From Dendrophyllia cribrosa (Eukaryota; Cnidaria; Anthozoa; Scleractinia; Dendrophylliidae), in contig JAJLRJ010000008.1 in NCBI GenBank assembly GCA_024195265.1, forward strand, positions 25,703,432-25,767,431: DNA of 64,000 nucleotides, written 5' to 3'. The notes under the pieces are model-generated. The model was not told the DNA's origin and did no database searches. It saw nothing but the letters and a program-made list of their open reading frames with translations. Shown here one piece after another: positions 58,201 to 64,000 of this stretch. Each line of letters begins with the position of its first letter. Position 1 is the first letter of the stretch. The translations under genes were made by a program, and so were the position numbers.

Positions 58201-61200
58201 TGCTCTTACATCACAGGAAACGCTGTATGGACTATCCTCAAAACAGAATGAGAAATCATCCTCCTTAGCATTGGCGTTGACTTGAAGATAGTACATAAGA
58301 CGTTGCATCACTCCATGAACGGCTGTCGCATGTGGCATCCTCTCCTGGAAGTAGTTGAGGCAGCTTAGTAGGGTAGGAGCCTTATCTTTCACCAATTGCA
58401 GTTGAGCGTGTATCTTCGCCACGAGCTCTTGATTGGAGTATATCTCCTCCAGGCTGAGGAGGGAGTTACAAGCGGTGCTGCGCCCACGCCCCACTTCGTC
58501 TGTAATAAAATCACTTAGAACAAGAAAAAACTCTGCGTAGTAAATTGCAGAGTCAAACCACGCGCTCCAACTTTTGGTGGTGGGGTTCGGCGGCATTCTC
58601 GCTTTTTTGGCAGTTCGGCTTTCCAAAAAGTTCAAGAGCCTACTTTTCCTTCCACTTGGAACATAAAATAAGTTCCGGAAACATTTCATGAACTCATTGA
58701 CCTCGACAAAGCTTTTCTTAAAGTCCGAGGCAACGAGATTAATAATATGACTGTTGCATGGGATGAAAACAGCTAATGGAAAAAGATTAGTTAAAGTGTC
58801 GTTAAATGCTTTTTTCATATAGGAAACATTGTCGCTGTTGAAGACACGAACATTGTCAAAATCTATGTTAAACTCATTGACGGTTCGCACTACCGCCTGA
58901 GAAACTGTTTTGTTGTTTGTTGCGCTCAAAAAATGCGTGTCAAGCAGATATGCGACAGATCTACCACTCGGGGATAAATGATCAAAGTCAAGAATAACGG
59001 CCATAATGTCAAGAACATATCTTCCCTCGTCATCGCTCAGTTCGTCAACGATTAGGGCGACATTTTTTCCTCCTATGCGCTCTTTTAAATCCGCTTTCTC
59101 GATTTCAAAGACGTCGAAAAGGTAATAATCTCGCAACTGGGAGCACTTGGGGATTGCGCCGCCATTTACAACTCGAGATTGGAGAAATTTCCTCATTTCT
59201 GTGTTGTCAGATTTGTGGAGTGGAATATTTGCCGCACAGCAGGCCTTGATCCATTCCTGGCACACCTTGACCTTTTCTGCCTGCAATGTGATAACATGCA
59301 CTTTATTAGTAAGTTATGTTAAAATCACTGAAAAATTGGCATATACTTTGGTACAAGCTGTCGTTCAAATAAAGAAAAGCACCCAATTGATTATTTTTAA
59401 TGAGATGCCGAGCGCCCATCCTTGGAAAGCCATGGTTTTTTCTTTTCTAACGTTTTACTCAGGTAAGGAAGAATCCCCGGGGATCATTTTGTATCAAACT
59501 TGTGGCGAGAGTCGTTTCCTGGAGATTACGGAATGCGTAGACAGCGACAATAATCCGCTTACCTGGCACTCGCTTATCAAGAGTTGAAATAAAATACCAA
59601 ATTTGCCCGAACAATAACCCACAAGTATTTATAATTTTTTTTGTTGAAGTCTGCGACTTTATAAACTTTACTCGGTAGTTTGGTTCTAATCGACGTCTAA
59701 TTGACATTGTATAGTTAAACTAAAGCTGTCTGTTTTGATATCTTTCGGTCTAAAATAGCTGAATTACCTGCGCCGTTGTTTTGCATTCAAGGGACGTTTT
59801 TAGGGTCTGCTGCTTGCCCGTAGTTTGAGAATTCTTTGCCCTTTGGACATGAGTCGCTGTTTCCAAATGTTTATCAATGGAGGACTTTCTTGTGTGGTCC
59901 AGAACGATGTTACATGTCGAGCAAAACAAGAGACCGTCGTCTTCATGTAGCGTTCCACTTGGGTAACTCCGCAAACGATCTCCTGCAGTTTTTTTTACGG
60001 CAGTGTGCGTGTCTTTTTGCTTGGTTAAAAATTTTTCCATCTTTCCAAACCACCAAAAACCTACTACAGTCACAGAAAGGAAATATAACAGTTGTTCAAC
60101 TAGTGGACTAACTTGCCAAGGAAGGAATATTGAATTGTTTGACCACGAGGTTTTTTTTAACAGAGATCGTCATTTGCTCTTTCAACAACAATGCGCCCGA
60201 GAAATGCGCCAATGGCAAAGCTTTTTACATCGTGGCCAATGCCCAGTTTTTCGCAACATTAATCTAAGAACGCCTGGTAGTTTTGGGACGTTGTTTACTC
60301 GTTGTAGTGACGAAGTTTCAAGATAATTTTGCAAGTTTACGGCAAGCAAACGGCCTCAATAGCTTGAATTAGTTTCAAATGTGATGTACTGACATGTATT
60401 TGGTAAGATTTCTAGCGAATTTCGCGGTATTTCGTGTGTTTTTGTGAAATTCGCGGGATTTCGCGGATTTACCTGAAATTCGCGGTCCCGCAACCGCGCG
60501 AATTATCAGAAGCCCTGCTCACAGGTGTGCTGTCGACTTGGATGGAAATGTTGAAGGTTTTACTACCGCTCTCTCCTTCTTCTTCTTCTGCTGCACATTT
60601 TTGAAGCGGTATTGTGTCCTCTTGTTTACGGCTTACTGGAATACCCATTCTGATAAACTTAAAATTCCCGGGAAGCAACTCTCCCACTTCGTTGACAATA
60701 TCTAGTCTAAATTCTCTTAGCGGTTTGGCTAAGCAGCTACTCTTCCTTCCTACGAACGCAATTGCGTCCGGCTTTTCTTTCAGTTTGATTTTGAGAAGAA
60801 CTTCTTCTGCCATATTGTTTCGACCGCGCTCTCTGTAATTATTTATTCGAAACTAAATCCTTATCTTTGAAGCTATCTGCAAAGTAACATTAATTCAATT
60901 TAAGAATGAAATATACACGTGAAGAATGGAATAATCTAATTAAGAATGGAATGTACACGTGAAGAATGCAATCTTCGTTGTGTGGGCGTTCATGCGTTCA
61001 TGCGTTGACTGTAAAACCAATAATTATTAGTTGATGTGGGTGCATTTCATACCTCATTCAATTTTCCATAAGGTTGAGTTGAATCATTTCTGCAATCATT
61101 TATACATAAAATGTTCAACCAGATGGTTTGTGTAAACAGTAAACATCCCAGACTGGTTTGAAAACATAAATAGGTAAAAATAATATATAAATAAATAAAT

Positions 61201-62662
61201 ACGTAAATAGAAACCCTCATAGCAAGGACAAAATTACCAAAAATGAATGAAAAACTCAACCCACATATGACATCACCTCTGGGATTCCAAACAACCTGGG
61301 CCACAAAGTGCTCCCACCACTAAACAATCCATGTTCCCCGCATTTCATGATACTTTCATGATAATGGGTGCCAGAAAGGCGTAACACTACTATTCTTGAC
61401 ACTATTCTCTTCCACAGAACTAGAATGTTTGTTCGCTGGATGCATGGCACATGTATTGAGACTCCACCACAGCACGCGGAAGGTGAAGATGAACCAGTGG
61501 TGTTCAGTTTCTTCACAGATATCTCCGCCAACCCTGCCATTATAGACTTGGTGACGACATCGTCTAAGAGTGTACAGAACACTCTGGGGATGCTTAACAA
61601 GTACTTGACACGCTGGCGGAGGTACAGGTTGCTATGGAAGCTTGATAAGGTTGGTACTGAATCCTCAGTTGAAAGAGAAATACAATGTAGGCTGGCCAAG
61701 ACATCCTTGTTTGGAATGGAGGCAAAATTAGAAGGCTAATTGTATGAAGTCATCAGAGCAATATCTCACCCCCAAATTACAATAGGATGCTGATTTTTGG
61801 TAAACAGACATTTTTTCTCACACATTCTTCTTTCCAAATCTCATCAAATCCCATAATTTTCACACTTTTAGTTTTTGTGATGTCACTTTGTACTATATTG
61901 CTGCAGTACCTGGTAACTTTCAATCCTGGGACGGTAATTATGCATAATTCAAGCATCTAAATACCTAAGATAAACATTGTAGGAGATGTATGGTATTCAT
62001 GGTATTCATGAATATGTCCTACAGTGTATATCAAGATTTGTTTTAAGTTCTTTTCTAAACATTGCATTGTAGAGTAACATGGTGGAGAAGTTTGCGCAAA
62101 AGAAACCAACATGTATTGCCTATGATGAAAAGCTTCAGTTCTACTCAAATCTTGTTATTGAGGTAAGAAACGTTTACCCTTTAAATTAAGGTGATTCCCT
62201 AGAGAAGTGTTTTGCATTGCATGTCACTATAGTCTATTGTGTGAAATTATATTTGTGAGAAGCATGAGCATGGAACAAAGAAACAAATCTGAGTCCCGAC
62301 GAGAATCAAACCAATGACCCTCTGTACACCAGTAGGATGCCGTAAACACTAAATTACGAGAGACTCGTAGCGAGTTAGGCCATTTACTGAGTTCAAATAT
62401 GACATGTGTCCTGTGCACTGCTAGGATCTTTTTTTACACTCAATGAATTGTTAAAAAGTTAGCAGCAAGAACTAACAATGGTATGTTACTTCATCAGGTA
62501 GGGAACCAGGTAATGAATAAGGACATGGACTTCGTTCGCCTCAACCTTGATCCACTGGCCACGACTATTCAGGCAAATGCAAGAGCTTGGGTCAAGGAGC
62601 TTGGAAAATTTTTGAACGATTCTGCAAGGGAAGATCTGAATGGACTCAAAGGAGAGATTGAG
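34601..62662 (+). CDS. DNAH10: Axonemal dynein heavy chain 10, 5' part (inner arm I1/f)
   Basis: Sixteen exons join in phase: 34601-34814, 37541-37839, 39227-40230, 43313-43628, 43864-44112, 44681-44857, 47009-47219, 48913-49040, 51087-51173, 51488-51601, 52465-52605, 52908-53096, 53818-53978, 61418-61649, 62073-62162, 62498-62662. They encode 1259 residues, roughly the first quarter of a ~4500-residue motor; the gene continues past the window. This is the N-terminal tail (DHC_N1) that binds intermediate chains and dimerises; AAA+ motor domains are not reached. Segments diagnostic of DNAH10 include RDEFLMN, LKKTPQGNGPLAEIDFWRER, WIISRHYNRDERMVPLMERI, YFDVRAKIEASGR and EEFYNIFGPELKAVTGDPKR. 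Exons 1-2 encode an acidic, Ala/Glu-rich leader that is poorly conserved. The protein works in the two-headed inner arm shaping ciliary beat. Introns range from 151 bp to 7.4 kb (53979-61417), the larger ones swollen by transposons. Confidence 0.93.
35671..36235. mobile_element. PIF/Harbinger-like MITE made of GATCGC repeats
   Basis: 565 bp in DNAH10 intron 1. Ends AGCCCGGTTTCCATATGATC and its complement, flanked by TTA (35668-35670 and 36236-36238), the 3-bp target typical of PIF/Harbinger. Both sides carry arrays of 'cgatcgctgcgatcg'-type words. A ~67-bp unit starting 'gagagtggtttccatatgat' is tandemly repeated at about 36005-36150, so the terminal sequence itself is reiterated internally. 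Confidence 0.85.
36331..36715. mobile_element. Degenerate CAGAGATGCCAAC-ended element
   Basis: 385 bp. Left end CAGAGATGCCAAC pairs with right 'gttggcataagtg', flanked by GAACTG / GTACTG (5 of 6 match). The right side has repeated 'ccgggaga' words ('tatccgggagactcccgg'). It resembles the nested element at 49825, whose left end is CAGAGATTCCAAC. Confidence 0.5.
37104..37413 (-). mobile_element. tRNA-derived SINE
   Basis: On the minus strand the head reads GGTGGTCTAGTGGTTAG (A-box-like) and, 36 bases on, GGTTCGAAGCC (B-box), as in a tRNA-derived RNA polymerase III promoter. A central domain ('ctggatgggatgctagtcc' on plus) and a CTTTA-repeat tail follow. Perfect 14-bp target duplication ATTGACTGTTGTAA at 37090-37103 and 37414-37427. 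Inserted antisense in DNAH10 intron 1. Confidence 0.88.
38059..38209. repeat. 151-bp foldback, TTATTTTCCTTTG centre
   Basis: Nearly the whole segment folds on itself: 'gtaggttaaaattatttt'-type arms at both ends and 'ttattttcctttg' / 'caaaggaaaataa' inside. Related hairpins occur at about 37945-38000 and 40335-40400 in neighbouring introns. Confidence 0.65.
38580..39188. mobile_element. CAGGG-ended element with 6-bp target duplication (E1)
   Basis: 609 bp in DNAH10 intron 2. Inverted ends CAGGGCCACTGATATTACGC and, at right, the complement of CAGGGCCTCTGATATTACGC. Flanked by GTATTA (38574-38579 and 39189-39194). Both subterminal zones contain arrays of 'cgcataatttgc'-like words (at least five on the left). 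No long ORF. Confidence 0.82.
40514..41524. mobile_element. 1011-bp piggyBac-like non-autonomous element, copy 1
   Basis: Flanked by TTAA (40510-40513 and 41525-41528) with inverted ends CCCATTCACACCTGA / CCCATTGACACCTGA, the piggyBac signature. A twin of identical length lies at 42033-43043. It has no transposase; the two overlapping ~111- and 117-codon ORFs on opposite strands have no recognisable family. Confidence 0.88.
41850..41990. repeat. Degenerate telomere-like CCCTAA words
   Basis: Eight or so scattered 'ccctaa' / 'aaccctag' words between 41860 and 41975, lying between the twin TTAA elements. Too degenerate to be a telomere insertion with confidence. Confidence 0.4.
42033..43043. 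mobile_element. 1011-bp piggyBac-like non-autonomous element, copy 2
   Basis: Same length and orientation as copy 1, flanked by its own TTAA (42029-42032 and 43044-43047). I noticed only about three substitutions between the copies (for example 'gttctaaaac' versus 'gttttaaaac'). The different flanks show two insertions or an insertion plus local transposition, not a plain tandem duplication. Confidence 0.88.
46169..46250 (+). repeat. (TAA)n microsatellite
   Basis: About 82 bases of TAA repeats with one 'attaac' interruption, in DNAH10 intron 6. Confidence 0.95.
46255..46831. mobile_element. CAGGGC...GCCCTG element with 'acttgtcc' words
   Basis: Starts CAGGGC and ends GCCCTG. Both halves have 'acttgtccaa' / 'ggacaagtgg' words, also seen in degenerate form at about 44890-45110. 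The flanks (atttat / catatg) do not match, so a target duplication is not supported. Confidence 0.45.
47923..48050. mobile_element. GGATAGCGCTATCC foldback family, copy 2
   Basis: Complete 128-bp element with inverted ends 'ggcccggttgttcaaaagg' / complement, inserted in the satellite. The target duplication cannot be judged inside a tandem array. Confidence 0.8.
48202..48347. mobile_element. GGATAGCGCTATCC foldback family, copy 3
   Basis: 146-bp element similar to copy 2 and to the left part of copy 1 at 6135; inverted ends 'ccccggttgtt' and 'aacaactgggg'. Second insertion of the same family into this satellite. Confidence 0.8.
49397..50940. mobile_element. CAGGG-ended element with 6-bp target duplication (E2)
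   Basis: 1544 bp in DNAH10 intron 8. Ends CAGGGATTCTGACGGGGTG and complement of CAGGGATTCTGACAGGGTG, flanked by TTTAAT (49391-49396 and 50941-50946). Both ends have arrays of 'ccgcacaatt' words. It contains a nested element (49825-50170) and a ~170-codon open stretch at 50289-50807 (+) that lacks a recognisable family and may be chance. Confidence 0.87.
49825..50170. mobile_element. Nested CAGAG-ended element, 6-bp target duplication (E3)
   Basis: 346 bp. Ends CAGAGATTCCAACCC and complement of CAGGGATTCCAACCC, flanked by TCTTTC (49819-49824 and 50171-50176). Left side has 'ctcccgattt' repeated four times; right side has a tandem 24-base unit ('gatttctccctattttacat' start). Inserted into E2. 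Confidence 0.83.
51976..52315. mobile_element. PIF/Harbinger-like MITE with GCGAT words
   Basis: 340 bp in DNAH10 intron 10. Left end ACGCTCGTTTACACATGCGA pairs with the complement of the right end AAGCCCATTTACACAGGCGA; flanked by TAA (51973-51975 and 52316-52318). Internal 'gcgat' / 'tcgca' words recur. It appears inserted into an older element with 'aaggcggacacctc' words (about 51850-52370). Confidence 0.75.
54612..55208 (+). pseudogene. Tc1/mariner-type transposase, truncated
   Basis: About 200 residues: a paired-like helix-turn-helix (LHIRDEIVNLFNAGFGPSEI, then VTKRAIHNIVQ), a second DNA-binding segment (KPSVYASEIRDRLLQEGIC, then LPSIRQIQNVTNKKLGMSYK) and the start of the DDE domain with its first acidic motif, HFFDESSV, and GNRIYGS. 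The frame then runs into the nested element at 55215. Sequence beyond the nested element does not continue with the expected second D and third catalytic residue, so the transposase was already truncated or rearranged before that insertion. Non-functional as a transposase; a DNA-binding fragment could still be made. Confidence 0.82.
55215..60517 (-). mobile_element. Autonomous-looking hAT-type element with Ulp1 fusion, 6-bp target duplication (E4)
   Basis: 5303 bp. Ends CAGGGCTTCTGAAAATTCGC and complement of CAGGGCTTCTGATAATTCGC, flanked by CTCACA (55209-55214 and 60518-60523). Subterminal zones on both sides are packed with 'aattcgcggaatttcg'-type words. It carries one two-exon gene on the minus strand. 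End sequence, target size and subterminal arrays match the smaller elements E1, E2 and E3 in other DNAH10 introns, so this could be the class that mobilises them. Confidence 0.88.
56353..60040 (-). CDS. hAT-type transposase fused to a Ulp1/SENP-like cysteine protease
   Basis: Two exons on the minus strand, 60040-59768 and 59280-56353, joined in phase by a GT/AG intron; 1066 residues. Residues 40-64 form a BED-like zinc finger (C-x2-C-x14-H-x5-H). An hAT transposase follows: Asp170 (IVDELSD), Asp241 (FNSDNVSYMKKAF), the family CxxH pair 266-269 (PCNSHIINLV) and Glu573 in the dimerisation segment YDVERSFSAY, so the D-D-E set is present. After a Lys/Pro-rich linker, residues ~800-960 resemble a C48 Ulp1 protease with His857 (EHW), Asp874 (ALDS), Gln922 and Cys928 (QQDNGFDCGVF). 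A C-terminal module has FDWPRRDD, of unknown role. The N-terminal part resembles CGGBP1-like hAT proteins. The protease could remove SUMO-like modifiers from transposase or host factors; that role is inference. No stop or frameshift is seen in 3.2 kb of coding sequence, suggesting recent activity. Confidence 0.87.
60518..60813 (-). CDS. Unrecognised ORF in the Tc1-like element
   Basis: About 99 residues from ATG 60811-60813 (MAEEVLLKIKLKEKPDAIAF start), continuing a few codons into the nested element before a stop at 60469. The middle (FRLDIVNEVGELLPGNFKFI, then GIPVSRKQED) looks like a small folded domain; an acidic EEEEGESGS stretch follows. It faces the transposase fragment and is not a known Tc1 component. 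It could be a captured host exon or the start of an unrelated gene. Not identified. Confidence 0.4.
62300..62372 (-). repeat. Degenerate tRNA-like segment
   Basis: On the minus strand 'gtaatttagtgtttacggca' followed by 'ggtttgattctcgtcgggac' resembles A- and B-boxes of a decayed tRNA-derived sequence, possibly a SINE head. No target duplication found. Confidence 0.3.
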
Positions 62663-63650
62663 GTATGTTCATTTGGCACCAAATTTTCCAGCTGTAGGAA
62701 TGCTGTGTATTGTATATGTTGTGGTTCAAATTTTTCTTTGGTTTAAATTTTTTTAACCGACTGTGTCGCTTAAATGGAAGGTGGGTGCCTGGGGTATCCA
62801 GGGGCTTCCACTGTGGCCAGCTAGCCCCTAGATAAAATACTGCCTCCATGGCTGGCAAATCCCCGCAACCCAGTCATGAACCCCCATTCCAGGCACCTGT
62901 CACACTGATTGAATCAGTGGAAGGAAAAAATAGAGGTTGGGGGAATGCTGAAGACAACCGCTACAAAACCGCTAACCAAAAACCCGCTACAAAAACCGCT
63001 ACAAAACCGCTCGCAAAAACTTGCAGATCTAGCTGAGACAAAACTGCAACGTTCCACGTGAGCCTGCACTAGAAAGTTTGACCGCTGACCGGAAGCGTCT
63101 GCTAAGCTTGTGGTGGTTAACTTTTTTAAATTGACATTTAAAAGGTTTATCCAAGCTCCACTGAGACACACTGCTCGACTACAGAACTAACTAAGGAGCT
63201 AAAAAGTATTGCAAGAATTCACGATTTCATTGCAGTGGAATTTTAGACTACGGCATTTTGAGACTCGGATCTAAGATGCCTATATCCTTTCTGCTTCTGC
63301 AGTTCGTGACTTAACGTGCTATATCAGCCAAGACCAAACTCTTGGCACCTGAAAACCGACCAAATGCTTGTTTTGCGAACCGGCTAAATAAGAAAACTCG
63401 TGGAACTTTGGCTCCCGTGCACTTAAGTTCATTTTTTTTGGCAAAACGAAGAAGGGTGGACTTACAAATCGTTCGATAAAAAGGACACAGTGTTTACCGA
63501 CATGGAAAGCGAAGCGAAGTTGAAGGAATATGCGCGATGGGATCTTATTTCCCAGGAAATCTACACAATTTTGATTGACAGCTGAAAACCGCAGCTACTT
63601 TGCCGCTGTCGGCGGTCAAAAGTGGGTCGGCGTGAGCTTTTTAAAATTAA
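62663..63650. other. DNAH10 intron 16, no exon seen
   Basis: After the donor at 62663 no further DNAH10 exon is recognisable up to the window edge. A 'ctacaaaaccgct' word is repeated near 62960-63015. Nothing else is supported. Confidence 0.5.
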
Positions 63651-63652
63651 TT

Positions 63653-64000
63653 TCACAGGCATTTCTTCGCCTCTTTCCCAGTTTTCCCTCGCGCCGACCC
63701 TATAGTGCCGCGCGCCGCTTTTCGCTGCTCCCCACAATCTAAACGCCTGGAACAGGCTAGATTAAATGGAGAGTTGACGGTGAACTCCCCCGCTCGTAGG
63801 AAGCCAAAGAACCCTAGACAGCAGGCAGCCCACAGCATGGTATGGTCATAGTTAGAAGATTTCAAAGAACTGCAAATAATCTGCATCAGATCACTTGTGA
63901 TGGGTTGGCGCTTTGTCTGATTTGAGCCTTGGTGGCGCTTGATACCCCGCATTACGCATAGTAGCTGGAGGCAACCAGCCAAAGGGTCAGGCAGGCCCTC
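63653..64000 (-). pseudogene. Fragment of a phage-integrase-type tyrosine recombinase (DIRS or Crypton-like), cut by window edge
   Basis: Reading leftward from 64000: GLPDPLAGCLQLLCVMRGIK, QPITSDLMQIICSSL, then LWAACCLGFFGFLRAGEFT, a pattern typical of transposon tyrosine recombinases; the Arg in FLRAGEF would be the first catalytic Arg. After ~residue 75 the similarity stops and the frame runs through unrelated Arg/Lys-rich sequence to a stop at 63653, so the H-x-x-R and Tyr parts are missing. It differs clearly from the recombinase at 3621-4568. The 5' part lies outside the window. Confidence 0.65.

Larger units (their letters stand above)
54315..61011 (+). mobile_element. Tc1/mariner-like element interrupted by an hAT-type element
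   Basis: TA-flanked (54313-54314, 61012-61013) with inverted ends CAGTCAACGCA. Removing the nested 5.3-kb element leaves about 1.4 kb, a normal Tc1-like size. It encodes the N-terminal two thirds of a Tc1-type transposase (54612-55208) and, facing it, an unrecognised ORF (60518-60813, minus). The whole lies in the 7.4-kb intron 13 of DNAH10. Confidence 0.8.

Overview
The window is eukaryotic, intron-rich, A+T-rich and crowded with transposons. Spliced genes carry GT/AG introns and TATA, CRE-like and X-box promoter motifs. Foldback elements, DIRS-type retrotransposons and a D-amino-acid-oxidase cluster next to an axonemal dynein gene suggest a ciliated early-branching animal. A cnidarian, probably an anthozoan such as a coral, is my inference from repeat style and is not proven.

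Layout. (1) 1-8700 is a diverged, transposon-riddled copy of the duplication unit that follows; it is interrupted by a structurally complete DIRS-order (PAT/Ngaro-type) tyrosine-recombinase retrotransposon at 424-5622. (2) 8701-17038 holds tandem, nearly identical duplications of the upstream region, promoter and first exon of a D-amino-acid-oxidase-family gene, giving three promoter/exon-1 copies. (3) 16936-20547 is DAO-A, a six-exon FAD oxidase ending in the peroxisomal signal SKL. (4) 20.7-26 kb is a rearranged degenerate copy of the same locus: a lone exon, an inverted last-exon fragment, a 222-bp-arm palindrome and several short terminal-inverted-repeat (TIR) elements. (5) 29414-32095 is DAO-B, an intact paralogue with one intron fewer. 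(6) 32.1-34.4 kb holds a LINE tail and short elements. (7) From 34601 to beyond the right edge runs the 5' part of DNAH10, the heavy chain of inner-arm dynein I1/f. Sixteen exons fit in phase and encode the first 1259 residues; an RFX X-box lies about 155 bp upstream of the ATG.

The DNAH10 introns are a transposon graveyard. They hold two near-identical 1011-bp TTAA-flanked elements, a SINE with a 14-bp target duplication, a PIF/Harbinger-like element built of GATCGC repeats, and an ACAGT/ACAATTT satellite. They also hold a group of elements with CAGGG...CCCTG ends, 6-bp target duplications and arrays of a short motif near each end. The largest of these (55215-60517) carries an apparently intact two-exon gene for a zinc-finger hAT-type transposase fused to a Ulp1/SENP-like cysteine protease. 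It sits inside a TA-flanked Tc1/mariner-like element. This fusion is the best candidate for a little-described system in the window.

The two oxidase genes likely do the same peroxisomal job, oxidative deamination of D-amino acids. DNAH10 is functionally unrelated to them. All similarity and identity statements were made by eye.
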